From: SVFI01 sp964519385
GTDB lineage: Bacteria > Bacillota > Clostridia > Lachnospirales > Lachnospiraceae
Assembly (NCBI GenBank): GCA_964519385.1
Contig: CAZFLR010000009.1
Coordinates: 8,986 to 72,985 of the forward strand
Reading direction: 5' to 3'
Length of the DNA stretch: 64,000 nt
Made by a program: the position numbers and the translations under genes. The first letter of the stretch is position 1. Every line of letters starts with the position of its first letter. Of the stretch, positions 5,809 to 14,955 are shown one piece after another. Below the pieces are notes generated by a model that was not told where the DNA came from, searched no databases, and saw only the letters and a list, made by a program, of their open reading frames with translations.

Positions 5809-7401
5809 CTACATAGGCTGAATTCTGACTTCTCCCTGCTCAGTTACAAATCTGCAATATTTCGCATTGCTCTTCAGTGTAAGAGAATCTTCTCCGATTA
5901 CAATCTTTGTTCCCGCATAAGCCGTCTCGCGCACACAGACACACGCCTCCGTGCGGTTTGAAAGCAACTGCTCAAGCTCTTCAAATTCTTCATTCCCCGC
6001 CTCTATCTGCTGTTTTAACTGTTGGGAAAGCTGCATCAGGGAACGCACATACTGCATCTGCTGCTCCGGGAGTTTTGCTCCGGATTTCAGCTTGACCGCA
6101 GCACCTGTCAGCGTTGTCTGGACGGTTGCATACTTTTTATTCATCTCTGCCATCTCTTTTTGAAGCTCGACATAGCGCATCTTCTGCTTCGGATCCACCC
6201 CGACCTCCACAAGCGTGTCGGCTCCCATCGCAGATCCAAGCGTCTTACATTCTACTCTTTCTGCTGCGCGAACGGCTCCTCCGGCAATGAATCCTTTCTT
6301 CCCGTCCACAGTCACCCTTGTCCGGGCACTGACCTTACTGTGCATGATAGAATTGGCCTCCACAAAAGTTCCGGCCTCTATGGTGGCATTCTCAACGAAT
6401 CTTGCAACCACGCTTCCTCCTGCCTTGAGAACTCCTTTTCCCATTCCGTTCATTCCGCGTGCAATAATAATGTCACCGCCTGCAGTGATAGATGCTCCCT
6501 CCACTACTCCGCGCACTTCAACGCTTCCTGACGATACAATACTGAAGCCTGTCTGTACATTTCCGGAGACAACAACACTTCCCTCAGAAGTGATATTTCC
6601 GGTTGCAGTTCCGACATTTTCCACCTCATAAACATCTGACACAAAGACCTTATCGCTCACAAGCATAACATGTCCGTTAATTTTTGAGCGGATTTCCAGC
6701 TTATCCTCGGAAAGTTCAATTTTTTCTCCGAATTCAAGGGCAAGTCGTTTTACCTCCCTCGGACTCACGCGTTCGTTATACACGTTATAGCCGTAATCAC
6801 CGCGATCTTCCGGAATAAGTCTCGCAAGAAGCTCACCTTCCTTACAGTGATTAATTGTATTCAAATTAAAAAAGTCAACCGACCCGTCTTCCAGACGCGT
6901 AGGACGCGCATGTCTGTCTGTGTTAAAAAAATACTCAATCCTTGCATCTTCTCCGTTTCTCGGCGCAAGTCCACGGGCAAAGAGAATATCTGTACAATAT
7001 TCCCTGTTTTGAAGAAATCGGTCAATTGCCTCTTCATCAATTCCATATTTAATATTTTTATTCTTCAGGTCAGCAAGAATCTCCTCTTTCGTCATCTCAC
7101 TGCCTCCGTTTCCCGCCGGAATGAATCTTACCACTGCCGTCATCCTGTCCTCGGAAACCTTAAGGAAAAACATCTCATTTTCAGGAAACCTGTGCGGAAC
7201 CGGCAGCATAACAACAACAGGTTCTGTTTTGAGCATCTGTATTGCCTGAAAAATTTCTTTTACATCATACTGTTTGATTCTTTTCAACTGGAGATAGGCA
7301 ATGACCTCGTTTATATCAAGCCTTTGCCCTCCGTCCGCAGCCGGTATCAATTCCAGCCCGGTCCCCATTTGCGTTGTTACCAATCGAAAATAAGAATTCA
7401 T
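5809..7401 (-). CDS. FapA-family (DUF342) polymerising beta-helix protein
   Basis: 530 residues. The N-terminal about 140 residues carry the variable domain; residues about 150-370 contain short Gly/Val/Ser-rich repeats (NVGTATGNITSEGSVVVSGN, SGSVEVRGVVEGASITAGGD) typical of a right-handed parallel beta-helix, followed by a helical segment (about 400-480). This is the DUF342/FapA pattern, named for a Vibrio protein linked to flagellar assembly and polar localisation. The start at 7401 follows GGAGG closely; the longer frame overlaps fliA. It is translated 13 nt after fliA. The exact role in this organism is inferred only from family and operon. Confidence 0.8.
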   Translation of the reverse strand: MNSYFRLVTTQMGTGLELIPAADGGQRLDINEVIAYLQLKRIKQYDVKEIFQAIQMLKTEPVVVMLPVPHRFPENEMFFLKVSEDRMTAVVRFIPAGNGGSEMTKEEILADLKNKNIKYGIDEEAIDRFLQNREYCTDILFARGLAPRNGEDARIEYFFNTDRHARPTRLEDGSVDFFNLNTINHCKEGELLARLIPEDRGDYGYNVYNERVSPREVKRLALEFGEKIELSEDKLEIRSKINGHVMLVSDKVFVSDVYEVENVGTATGNITSEGSVVVSGNVQTGFSIVSSGSVEVRGVVEGASITAGGDIIIARGMNGMGKGVLKAGGSVVARFVENATIEAGTFVEANSIMHSKVSARTRVTVDGKKGFIAGGAVRAAERVECKTLGSAMGADTLVEVGVDPKQKMRYVELQKEMAEMNKKYATVQTTLTGAAVKLKSGAKLPEQQMQYVRSLMQLSQQLKQQIEAGNEEFEELEQLLSNRTEACVCVRETAYAGTKIVIGEDSLTLKSNAKYCRFVTEQGEVRIQPM

Positions 7402-7414
7402 ATTTCCTCCGTCA

Positions 7415-8188
7415 TCAAAACGAATCGTGTAAGATTCCCATATATCTGCCAAGCTTCGTCTTCATCTTTGAAAGTGCCTTGGTATGAAGCTGGGAAACCC
7501 TTGATTCTGATACTTCCAAAATATTGCTGATTTCCTTTAAAGTCAGTTCTTCGTAATAATACAAAAGAATGACCTTCTTTTCCTTCTCCGTCAAAAGCTC
7601 CAGAGCCTCCATCAGCATCTCTTTGAGTTCCTGCTTTTCCATCGCCTTCTCCGGCTGGTCGAAATGCGAGGACACTCTTCCCCTCTCATTAGAAATATCG
7701 CTTCCCTGCTCAATATATTCATTGAGGGAAACGACTCCTGTTATTTTCATCTGTGACTGCCAATCGACATATTCCTCCTCAGAGATACCCAGTCCGAGAG
7801 CAATCTCCTCATCTGTGGCCTGTCTTCCCGTTTCTTGCTCAACTTGTCGCATCACTGTGTCAATCTGCTTCTGCTTCTGACGAATCGTTCTCGGAATCCA
7901 GTCCATTTTTCTGATTTGATCAAGAATGGAGCCCCTGATGCGCAGACTCGCATACGTTTCAAATTTTACCTCTTTCATGGAGTCATACTTGTCAATGGCA
8001 TCAATCAGTCCGAAAATGCCATACCCCACAAGATCATCAAATTCAACATTGTTGCCCAGATACATTCCGAGTCTTCCGGCAACGACCTTTACGAGAGGTG
8101 CATATTCCAATATGATTTTTTCTTTGATTTCCGGGCTTTTTGTTCGTGCATAATCTACCCACAAACGTTTTCTTGCCGTTTCATCCAT
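7415..8188 (-). CDS. fliA: flagellar RNA polymerase sigma factor sigma-D/FliA
   Basis: A 257-residue sigma-70 family factor of the FliA/WhiG group. Region 2 shows DDLVGYGIFGLIDAIDKYD and FETYASLRIRGSILDQIRK; region 3 EQETGRQATDEEIALGLGIS; region 4 LTEKEKKVILLYYYEELTLK then EISNILEVSESRVSQLHTKA. It directs late flagellin, motility and chemotaxis promoters once the hook-basal body is built. The start at 8188 follows GGAGG by 7 nt. Position near the end of the fla/che operon is as in B. subtilis sigD, where distance from the operon promoter limits its level. No FlgM is visible in the window. Confidence 0.95.
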   Translation of the reverse strand: MDETARKRLWVDYARTKSPEIKEKIILEYAPLVKVVAGRLGMYLGNNVEFDDLVGYGIFGLIDAIDKYDSMKEVKFETYASLRIRGSILDQIRKMDWIPRTIRQKQKQIDTVMRQVEQETGRQATDEEIALGLGISEEEYVDWQSQMKITGVVSLNEYIEQGSDISNERGRVSSHFDQPEKAMEKQELKEMLMEALELLTEKEKKVILLYYYEELTLKEISNILEVSESRVSQLHTKALSKMKTKLGRYMGILHDSF

Positions 8189-8223
8189 ACGGTGACCTCC
8201 CACTAACATAATTTAATCCCGAA

Positions 8224-8493
8224 TCAGTTCTTCTCTATGACGGAACCGTCCTCATTCTTCTCCTCCGGTTCCTCTTCCGTATTTTCCCCGTCTTCTTCGT
8301 CCTCTTCCGTCGCCGGCATGCAGAACTTATCCAATGCTTTTTTTACCAAAAGTCCAATCAGATAAAATACGAAGAATACAAGCAAAAGCATCTTTAATGT
8401 CGTGCTCAAATCATATTGGTTGATATACATAACCACACTAATCACAAACCCTGCTGTCAGCATGACAATTGTAGGTATATTTTTCGTTTCCAT
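8224..8493 (-). CDS. small two-helix membrane protein with acidic tail
   Basis: 89 residues. Two hydrophobic segments (about residues 8-24 and 33-51) and a C-terminus of almost only E, D and N (about 60-89). It lies between cheD and fliA with tight spacing, so it is co-expressed with chemotaxis genes. I do not recognise a named family; the conserved setting rather than the sequence suggests a motility-related accessory. Its ribosome-binding site is weak (GTGAAG). Confidence 0.65.
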   Translation of the reverse strand: METKNIPTIVMLTAGFVISVVMYINQYDLSTTLKMLLLVFFVFYLIGLLVKKALDKFCMPATEEDEEDGENTEEEPEEKNEDGSVIEKN

Positions 8494-8522
8494 GTTATCT
8501 TCACTTTATATTATCATTATTA

Positions 8523-9008
8523 CTAGATTGAATAGGTTTCCTTTCCGACTGCTCGGATTTGAAATTCTCCGGTCGCCGGTGAAAAAACAACCGTTCTACC
8601 GTAATTTTCCCCTGTATCCTCTGCAAGAAGCGGAATTCCGAGCTCCTTGAGCTTTGCTTTGGATGCCTCTACATTTCGCTCGCCGACACGGACCAGACTG
8701 GACTTGTTCTGAAACGAGAACATCTGGGCTCCGCCGGCAATTTTTGCGACCAGCCGGTTACGGGCTCCGCCCGCTGCAACGATACATCTCACCAGTTCCT
8801 CAATTCCGGTATCTGCGAACTTCGGAATATTGGAATTTTCTTTAATTTGTGTACTGTCCGGAAGCATGATATGCGCCAGTCCACCGATTCCCGTTGCCGG
8901 ATCACGTATCGCAATTCCCACACAGGATCCGAGTCCCAGGGTTGTTATCGTATCCGGACTGATACAGACTTTTAAATCTGCCATTCCAACTTTTATCACT
9001 TCACTCAT
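8523..9008 (-). CDS. cheD: chemoreceptor glutamine deamidase CheD
   Basis: 161 residues, the usual family size. The catalytic Cys lies in GLGSCVGIAI (about residue 29) and the His in GGLAHIMLPDS (about 46), followed by ARNRLVAKIAGGAQMF and the C-terminal DTGENYGRTV motif. CheD deamidates receptor glutamines and binds CheC, whose CheY-P phosphatase activity it stimulates in Bacillus/Thermotoga-type chemotaxis. It directly follows cheC, as expected for partners. Confidence 0.96.
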   Translation of the reverse strand: MSEVIKVGMADLKVCISPDTITTLGLGSCVGIAIRDPATGIGGLAHIMLPDSTQIKENSNIPKFADTGIEELVRCIVAAGGARNRLVAKIAGGAQMFSFQNKSSLVRVGERNVEASKAKLKELGIPLLAEDTGENYGRTVVFSPATGEFQIRAVGKETYSI

Positions 9009-9032
9009 CTCGTTACCTGCTATCCCTTCGGC

Positions 9033-9647
9033 TTAGTTCATTCCAAGCGAACCCATAATCTTGTCATATGACTCCAGATCCGGCACGAGAATGAAAAATC
9101 CATCCAGCGTCAAATCATCCGTAAACTGTGTCTGTATCAGCAAAATCTTATCTCCAAGCTCTCCGAATTCAATCGCCGGAACGCTGAGAATCGCCCCTGC
9201 CATGTCGATACTGATTGCCGGTATGGAAGGGATAATTTTCATATTCGTCAGCATTGAAAGCGAATTGAGGTAAGCACCCGTGATAATATTGCCGATTTCC
9301 TTCAGTGCCGACAACTCCATTTCATTCAGCGGTTCATCCGATGCTGCAGGCATTCCCATCAGCTTGGCAACAAGCTCATGTGCTGACTGTTCATTGAGCA
9401 GAAACATAATGCTTCCGGTAATATCTCCCTCCACCAGAAGATAAATTCCTGCCATAATCTGTTCTTCTCCGCCCATCACTGCTCCGACTTCCTGAAAATC
9501 AAGCAGTTTCACCTGCGGAACCTTCATATCAACTTTGCATCCAAGCATTTGAGCAAGTGCCGTCGTGGCATTTCCTGCTCCAATATTTCCAAGCTCTTTG
9601 AGAATGTCAAAGTACTGTTGCGAAACATTATTTAAATCAAAACCCAT
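9033..9647 (-). CDS. cheC: CheY-P phosphatase CheC
   Basis: 204 residues with the two CheC phosphatase motifs: DILKELGNIGAGNATTALA (about residues 14-32) and LSALKEIGNIITGAYLNSLS (about 112-131), each with the conserved Glu and Asn. It removes phosphate from CheY-P in the cytoplasm and is activated by CheD, encoded next. The ATG follows GGAGCG. A CheC-like pair of motifs is also present in FliY upstream, so the operon supplies both soluble and switch-bound phosphatase domains. Confidence 0.96.
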   Translation of the reverse strand: MGFDLNNVSQQYFDILKELGNIGAGNATTALAQMLGCKVDMKVPQVKLLDFQEVGAVMGGEEQIMAGIYLLVEGDITGSIMFLLNEQSAHELVAKLMGMPAASDEPLNEMELSALKEIGNIITGAYLNSLSMLTNMKIIPSIPAISIDMAGAILSVPAIEFGELGDKILLIQTQFTDDLTLDGFFILVPDLESYDKIMGSLGMN

Positions 9648-9669
9648 ACAGTACCGCTCCTTTTATGTC

Positions 9670-10131
9670 TTACGCTTCTTTCTCCTTCTCAGCAAAGGTG
9701 CCTGAAATGTCAAGAAGGGAAATCAGACCATCGTTTTCTTTTCCGACTCCAAATACGAAATTTGCCTTCGGATCCTTTGAATCATATGCCACCTTTTCGA
9801 TTGAGGCATTTTCCAGTGTGACTACTTCCTTTACCTCATCAACCAGAACACCGATGCATTCATTGCTTTCCAGTTTGATGATAATGATACGCGTTGCCTT
9901 GGTAATCACATCCTCTTCCAGCCCCATCTTTAATCTGAGACTTAGTACCGGAATTACCTCGCCGCGGAGGTTAATCACGCCTTTAATATAGCTTTGCACC
10001 TTCGGTACTCTCGTGATGCGCTGCATACGCACGATATTATCTACATATTTGATATCGACACCAAACTGCTCATCGCCGTATTTTACAACGATAAACTGTG
10101 TAGTTTCATATTGTTCTCTGATCTCATTCAT
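9670..10131 (-). CDS. cheW: chemotaxis coupling protein CheW
   Basis: A 153-residue single CheW (SH3-like) domain: FIVVKYGDEQFGVDIKYVDN near the start, RITRVPKVQSYIKGVINLRG in the middle, and IGVLVDEVKEVV. These are the CheA- and receptor-contact motifs. It bridges chemoreceptors and CheA in the polar array. It lies between cheA and cheC with about 15-20 nt spacers and a strong GGAGG site. Confidence 0.97.
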   Translation of the reverse strand: MNEIREQYETTQFIVVKYGDEQFGVDIKYVDNIVRMQRITRVPKVQSYIKGVINLRGEVIPVLSLRLKMGLEEDVITKATRIIIIKLESNECIGVLVDEVKEVVTLENASIEKVAYDSKDPKANFVFGVGKENDGLISLLDISGTFAEKEKEA

Positions 10132-10146
10132 AGCTGCCTCCCTCTA

Positions 10147-12225
10147 CTATAACAATGCGTTTGTATCCAGAATGAGAGCGATTTCACCATCACCGAGGAT
10201 TGTTGCGCCACTGATAATCTTTGTTTTGTTAATGTATTTACCGAGTGATTTAATAACGATTTCCTGCTGTCCCATAACCTCGTCAACCACAAGACCTGCC
10301 AGCTTATCTCCCTTCTTGACAATGATGACAAGAAGATTTTCATCCGGTGACTTCGTCGACTCGTTATCCAGCACTTCGTTTAAGCGAATCAGAGGAATTA
10401 CCGTTCCTCGAAGGTTAATAACTTCTTTTGCCTGTACATGCTCAATCTCATTCGGGTCAATATCCTCAAGTGTCTGGATGGAACCGAGTGAAATCGCATA
10501 TTTTTCTCCTCCCACTTCTACCATAAGTGCCTGAATGATGGCAAGCGTAAGCGGAAGACGAATACTGAAGGTACTTCCCTCGCCAAGCTTGGTTCTTACA
10601 TCTACTTCTCCGCTGAGAGATTCAATCTTTGATTTTACCACATCAAGACCCACGCCTCGTCCGGAAACATCCGTAACCTGCTTTGCCGTTGAAAAGCTCG
10701 GAAGGAATAAAAGTCCGATAATATCTTTGTCCGACATATTCTCTGCCTGCTCTTCAGTAATGGCACCGCGTGCAATCGCCTTTGCCTTTACAGCCTCAAC
10801 ATCGATACCGTTACCGTCATCTCTCACTTCGATAATAACGTTGTTTCCTTCCTGATATGCATCAAGGAAGATGGAACCCATCTCAGGTTTTCCTCTCTCC
10901 TTACGCACCTGTGCCGACTCAAGTCCGTGGTCAGCAGAGTTGCGGAGCAAATGCATAAGCGGGTCTCCGATTTCATCTACCACTGTACGGTCAAGCTCTG
11001 TCTCCTCACCTGACATGTACAGCGTCATTTTCTTATCCAGCTTCTTGGAAAGATCCCTGATCATCTTCGGGAATTTCTGTACAACGGATTCAATCGGAAC
11101 CATTCGCACCTTCATTACGGATTCATGAAGATTGGTGGTTACCCCTTCAAGATATTCCATCTGCTCATTGAATACGGAATTGGTAAGCATTCCCTCCTGT
11201 GTGGATGTTGAAACAAGAGAGTTCTTTGCGATAATAAGCTCACTCACAAGATTCATGAGGGAGTCAAGTTTTTCAATATCAACACGGACTGTACGATTCA
11301 CAATCGGTTTGCCTGCCGGTTTCTTTTCCTGCTTTGCGACCGCTCCCTGTGAAGGTGTCTCGGCTTTCACTGCCTCTTCTGTCGGTACGGCCTGCACCTC
11401 TGCCTTTGCTTCCGGTGCCTTGATATCAAGCTGTCCGACATAAGCTGCTTCGATTTCAGAAACATCAAGCACTGCCTTCTTCACTGCTTCCGCATCTGCA
11501 TCCGAAATGACAATCATGCTGAAATCAAAATCAAAACGTTCGTCTTCTATATCCTGTGCCGAAGGTACAGACACAATAATCTCTCCGAGCTCCTCCAGTG
11601 CCTTAAATACAAGGAAAGCACGCGCCGCCTTCAGGATACAGCTCTCCTGTACATATACGGACACGCCGTAGCATTTCTTTCCCTGCTTTACAGCCTCCGC
11701 GAGAACGGTATTTTCCGTATCACCGAGCTTAATGTCACGCCATTTTTCCTTCAACGGATCGTTCTGCTGTCCTTCCTGCTCTTCTTTCGCAGCAACAGGC
11801 TCCGGTACGCTCTGTGGCTGTGGTGCTGCCTGCGCAGCTCCTGCGCCTGCCAGATAATCATTCAAAGCCTTGATGAGGTGTTCGTTATCATTCGTTCCCT
11901 CTTCTGTCGTATTCTGAATGTTCTCTGTGTACTCCTCGAGTGCATCCAGAACCTGGAACAGAAGGTCAACCATCTGGCTGTCCACCTTGATTGTATTGTT
12001 GCGCACCTCTGAGAAGACATTTTCCATGTCATGGGTCAGTGCCTGCAGACGCTTGTATCCCATGGTTCCTGCCATACCCTTAAGCGTATGGGCAGAACGG
12101 AAAATCTCGTTGATTGTATCCATGTTTTCCGGTTCCTGTTCCAGAATCATGAACTGGTCACTCAGGCTTTGTAAATGTTCTTTTGTTTCATCCAGGAAAA
12201 TCTCCAGATATTGTGTTACATCCAT
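10147..12225 (-). CDS. cheA: chemotaxis histidine kinase CheA
   Basis: 692 residues with the full domain set. P1/HPt has the phosphorylated His in FRSAHTLKGMAG (His46); a P2-like response-regulator-binding domain is at about 165-265; a Pro/Ala/Glu linker follows; P3 dimerisation helices (KLDSLMNLVSELIIAKNSLV) come next; the P4 kinase domain has its N box (DEIGDPLMHLLRNSADHG), G1 (VRDDGNGID) and G2 (SGRGVGLDVVKS); the P5 CheW-like domain has INLRGTVIPLIRL. It autophosphorylates under receptor control and passes phosphate to CheY and CheB. It begins 1 nt after the cheB stop, so translation is probably coupled. Confidence 0.98.
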   Translation of the reverse strand: MDVTQYLEIFLDETKEHLQSLSDQFMILEQEPENMDTINEIFRSAHTLKGMAGTMGYKRLQALTHDMENVFSEVRNNTIKVDSQMVDLLFQVLDALEEYTENIQNTTEEGTNDNEHLIKALNDYLAGAGAAQAAPQPQSVPEPVAAKEEQEGQQNDPLKEKWRDIKLGDTENTVLAEAVKQGKKCYGVSVYVQESCILKAARAFLVFKALEELGEIIVSVPSAQDIEDERFDFDFSMIVISDADAEAVKKAVLDVSEIEAAYVGQLDIKAPEAKAEVQAVPTEEAVKAETPSQGAVAKQEKKPAGKPIVNRTVRVDIEKLDSLMNLVSELIIAKNSLVSTSTQEGMLTNSVFNEQMEYLEGVTTNLHESVMKVRMVPIESVVQKFPKMIRDLSKKLDKKMTLYMSGEETELDRTVVDEIGDPLMHLLRNSADHGLESAQVRKERGKPEMGSIFLDAYQEGNNVIIEVRDDGNGIDVEAVKAKAIARGAITEEQAENMSDKDIIGLLFLPSFSTAKQVTDVSGRGVGLDVVKSKIESLSGEVDVRTKLGEGSTFSIRLPLTLAIIQALMVEVGGEKYAISLGSIQTLEDIDPNEIEHVQAKEVINLRGTVIPLIRLNEVLDNESTKSPDENLLVIIVKKGDKLAGLVVDEVMGQQEIVIKSLGKYINKTKIISGATILGDGEIALILDTNALL

Positions 12226-12226
12226 A

Positions 12227-13276
12227 TCATTGTACCCCCGCGTTTAAAATAATAGCCGAAGCTATGTTGCCTAATGGTTCTATCTGATCTACTATGCCGG
12301 TTGCCACAATACTTCTCGGCATTCCGTAGACTGCACAGGTTGTTTTTTCCTGCGCGATGACATGTATCGGTTTCTGTCTGGACAGATTCAGTATTCCCTG
12401 CGTTCCGTCCGCGCCCATTCCGGTGAGAACTACACACACAACACTGTCATAATCCGACTCTGCCAGCGTTTCAAACATAAAGTTGGCGCAAGGCCTTACT
12501 CCCTCCCGTGTCGGGCCGTCCTTGAGCACAATATAGTGCTTTCCGTTTCTTGCCTCTACCTCCATATGTCTGCCGCCCTGTGCCAGATAAACATTGCCCT
12601 TGCGTATCTCGGTTCCGTCCTTTGCTTCCTCCACATGCAAAGGACTGAGCTCATTCAGTCTCTGCGCCAGAGATGCCGTAAATCCGGCCGGCATATGCTG
12701 CGCAATCAAAACAGGTGCATCCAGTTCTGCCGGAAGCTTCGGAATCACTTCCTGAAGTGCCTTCGGACCTCCCGTGGAACTGGCAATCGCCACAATCCTG
12801 TTCTTCGCCTTTTTCGCCGTCTGTTTCATGGACTTTACCTGTAAAGCCTTTGTCTGTACTTCTCCGTTTCCGTCCGTCGCACATTCAAGTATCGACAAAA
12901 AACGCTCCATGAAGTGGTCCGACTTCGCCTCAAGAATTGCGCCGGGCTTATGTATGAAATCAAACGCTCCCAGCTCCAGTGCACGGATTGCCGTGGCAGC
13001 CCCTTCCTTCGTCGTCGTGCTGAACACGACTACGTTAGTCTTAATGCCGAGCTCGCGTATTCTTCTCAACACCTCAAGCCCGTCAATCTTAGGCATAATC
13101 ACATCAAGAATCACCGCATCATAGGTGTTCTTTGCGAGAAGGTTGATTGCCTCCTCACCGTTTGCTGCCATATCCTGAACCATAAACCGATTGTCTACGG
13201 ATATTATATCACATATTATTCTTCTCATGAGTGCAGAGTCATCTACGACCAGTATTTTTTTCTTATTACATTCCAT
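12227..13276 (-). CDS. cheB: chemotaxis response regulator and protein-glutamate methylesterase CheB
   Basis: 349 residues. The N-terminal receiver has the acidic pocket (KILVVDDSALMRR), the phosphoacceptor Asp in AVILDVIMPKIDG, and the usual Lys near IHKPG. The C-terminal esterase has the catalytic Ser in VAIASSTGGPKAL, His in LIAQHMPAGF, and Asp in GMGADGTQGI. It demethylates receptors and resets sensitivity. The ATG at 13276 is used; the longer frame starts at a TTG inside the PilZ gene. It overlaps that gene by 11 nt. No cheR partner is in the window. Confidence 0.97.
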   Translation of the reverse strand: MECNKKKILVVDDSALMRRIICDIISVDNRFMVQDMAANGEEAINLLAKNTYDAVILDVIMPKIDGLEVLRRIRELGIKTNVVVFSTTTKEGAATAIRALELGAFDFIHKPGAILEAKSDHFMERFLSILECATDGNGEVQTKALQVKSMKQTAKKAKNRIVAIASSTGGPKALQEVIPKLPAELDAPVLIAQHMPAGFTASLAQRLNELSPLHVEEAKDGTEIRKGNVYLAQGGRHMEVEARNGKHYIVLKDGPTREGVRPCANFMFETLAESDYDSVVCVVLTGMGADGTQGILNLSRQKPIHVIAQEKTTCAVYGMPRSIVATGIVDQIEPLGNIASAIILNAGVQ

Positions 13277-13988
13277 TTTTTCTCTGCCTATTCTTTCTTT
13301 CTTCCTCAAAAATATAGCGGATGATTTCTTCGCGCTCCGAGCTTTCCATATTCAGATACTGTAATCTGTGTTCATACTCACCCGGTCTGTTTTCAATCGG
13401 CTTGCTTGCAAGAATTTTTCCCGCCAGCTCATATTCTTTTTCTCTGCCGTTGACAATCAGCTTGTAGGTAAGATAGATAATCGTATCCTTTTCGTAACGG
13501 TAATCCGAAACAAAGCGCACTCCGCCTCCGCTGATATCTACAATCACGCTCTTCTGCAGCGGAAGTCCCGGCTGAAAATAGAACTCATTCTTTTCCACCG
13601 CATCAATTTCTTCCTCCACAAGCTCACGGCTGTTCATATTCAGAATACAGGAGAATCGATAATATTCTCTTCTCTGATGCTTTCGCAGATTGCTTGTAGG
13701 TTCACATAACAGAATGAATGTATTGTCGCTTTTATAGCGGTCAACTATCCTGACATAGCACTGGTACAAACCGTGTTTTGTGTAAAAACACACATCATAT
13801 TCGCCGTCAACCGGAAGAAGAATCAGCTTCGTCTTCTCCATCGGCATCAGAATTTCAAACTGCTCGTCTGAAATTATGTCATATATTTTTGAAGTGTACG
13901 CCTTTTTGTCAGAAACTGAACCCAGAATTGTCCGCTCAACTGTCTGTAACTCTACTCTCTCACCGGGCTTTACATATTTTGTAAGCAT
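13266..13988 (-). CDS. PilZ-domain protein, probable c-di-GMP flagellar brake (YcgR type)
   Basis: 240 residues. An N-terminal YcgR-like domain (about 1-95) precedes a PilZ domain with both c-di-GMP motifs: basic RKHQRREYYRF (about 105-115) and DISGGGVRFVS (about 155-165). YcgR/DgrA-type proteins bind c-di-GMP and slow or block the motor, acting on MotA or FliG. The ATG at 13988 has AAAGGTGG 8 nt upstream; the GTG four codons earlier is too close to that site. Gene order flhG, PilZ, cheB places it among motor control genes. Specific targets are inferred from the family. Confidence 0.88.
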   Translation of the reverse strand: MLTKYVKPGERVELQTVERTILGSVSDKKAYTSKIYDIISDEQFEILMPMEKTKLILLPVDGEYDVCFYTKHGLYQCYVRIVDRYKSDNTFILLCEPTSNLRKHQRREYYRFSCILNMNSRELVEEEIDAVEKNEFYFQPGLPLQKSVIVDISGGGVRFVSDYRYEKDTIIYLTYKLIVNGREKEYELAGKILASKPIENRPGEYEHRLQYLNMESSEREEIIRYIFEEERKNRQRKNGM

Positions 13989-14008
13989 CTGAAAATCCAC
14001 CTTTATGT

Positions 14009-14917
14009 TTATTGTATTTTATTATTTTCCGACTCCGTTTTTTTCTTGTTTACAACGATATGCGAAAAAAATGCCGCCATTCCCCTCTTTTTAATTCTCC
14101 CTGCATCCTCTCCATACATCATAACGCGCGTTATCTCTTCAAAGGCTCTGGATGATTTCGCATTTTCATTCTGGAGTGAAACCGGTTTTTGCTGCATCAC
14201 GGCATTGGAAAGCTGTGAATCCTGCGGAATCGAGCCCAGATATCCGAGCGGAAGCTTTAAATATCTTGAAACGACTGCATTCAGCTTCTGATACAGACTC
14301 CTTCCATCCTGCGAATCTGCCACCTTGTTTGCAAGCACCTTTATCTGTGTCATCTCCCTGCTGAACCGCGAATGACGATTCAGTAATTTTAAAAGAGAAT
14401 ACGAGTCCGTAATCGATGTCGGTTCCGGTGTCGTCACAAGGATGATTTCCCCGCTTGCTACCAGAAATTCGAGAACTGCCTCAGATATTCCAGCTCCCGT
14501 GTCAATGATGATAACGTCCGCTATCGAGTCCAACCTCGCCAGATTCTGTATAATGTATGTCAGATATTCCCTGTTGAGATTTGACAAACCGGCAATTCCG
14601 GAGCCGCCGGATATAAATCCGACTCCGCCCGGTCCCCATGTTATAATTTCCGTTATATCTTTTCCTTGATAAATTAAATCGCACAAATTATGCTTCGGAA
14701 CCGTTCCGAACATAATTTCAATATTGGCAAGTCCGAAATCCGCATCCAAAATAATCACTCTCTGTCCGAGTTTTCTGAACTGAATGGCAAGATTAATGGA
14801 CACGTTTGATTTTCCGACTCCGCCTTTTCCGCTTGTCACCGTAATTACACGCGCCAACGGTCTGGATTTCGGATTTTGCATTTTTACAATATTTCTGAGC
14901 TGCTGTGCCTGATCCAC
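14009..14917 (-). CDS. flhG: flagellar number/site regulator FlhG (MinD-like ATPase, YlxH)
   Basis: 302 residues. The DQAQQLR motif at the extreme N-terminus is the FlhF-activating element known from B. subtilis FlhG. It is followed by a deviant Walker A (VTSGKGGVGKSNVSINLA), the switch ILDADFGLANIEIMFG, and IIDTGAGISEAVLEF. A C-terminal amphipathic segment probably binds membrane. It limits flagellar number and works with FlhF, encoded directly upstream. The start is a GTG at 14917, chosen because it keeps the conserved N-terminal motif; AGGACGG lies about 10 nt upstream. Confidence 0.93.
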   Translation of the reverse strand: MDQAQQLRNIVKMQNPKSRPLARVITVTSGKGGVGKSNVSINLAIQFRKLGQRVIILDADFGLANIEIMFGTVPKHNLCDLIYQGKDITEIITWGPGGVGFISGGSGIAGLSNLNREYLTYIIQNLARLDSIADVIIIDTGAGISEAVLEFLVASGEIILVTTPEPTSITDSYSLLKLLNRHSRFSREMTQIKVLANKVADSQDGRSLYQKLNAVVSRYLKLPLGYLGSIPQDSQLSNAVMQQKPVSLQNENAKSSRAFEEITRVMMYGEDAGRIKKRGMAAFFSHIVVNKKKTESENNKIQ

Positions 14918-14955
14918 CTTCTACACACCGTCCTTTCAGCCTTTTACACAAATTT

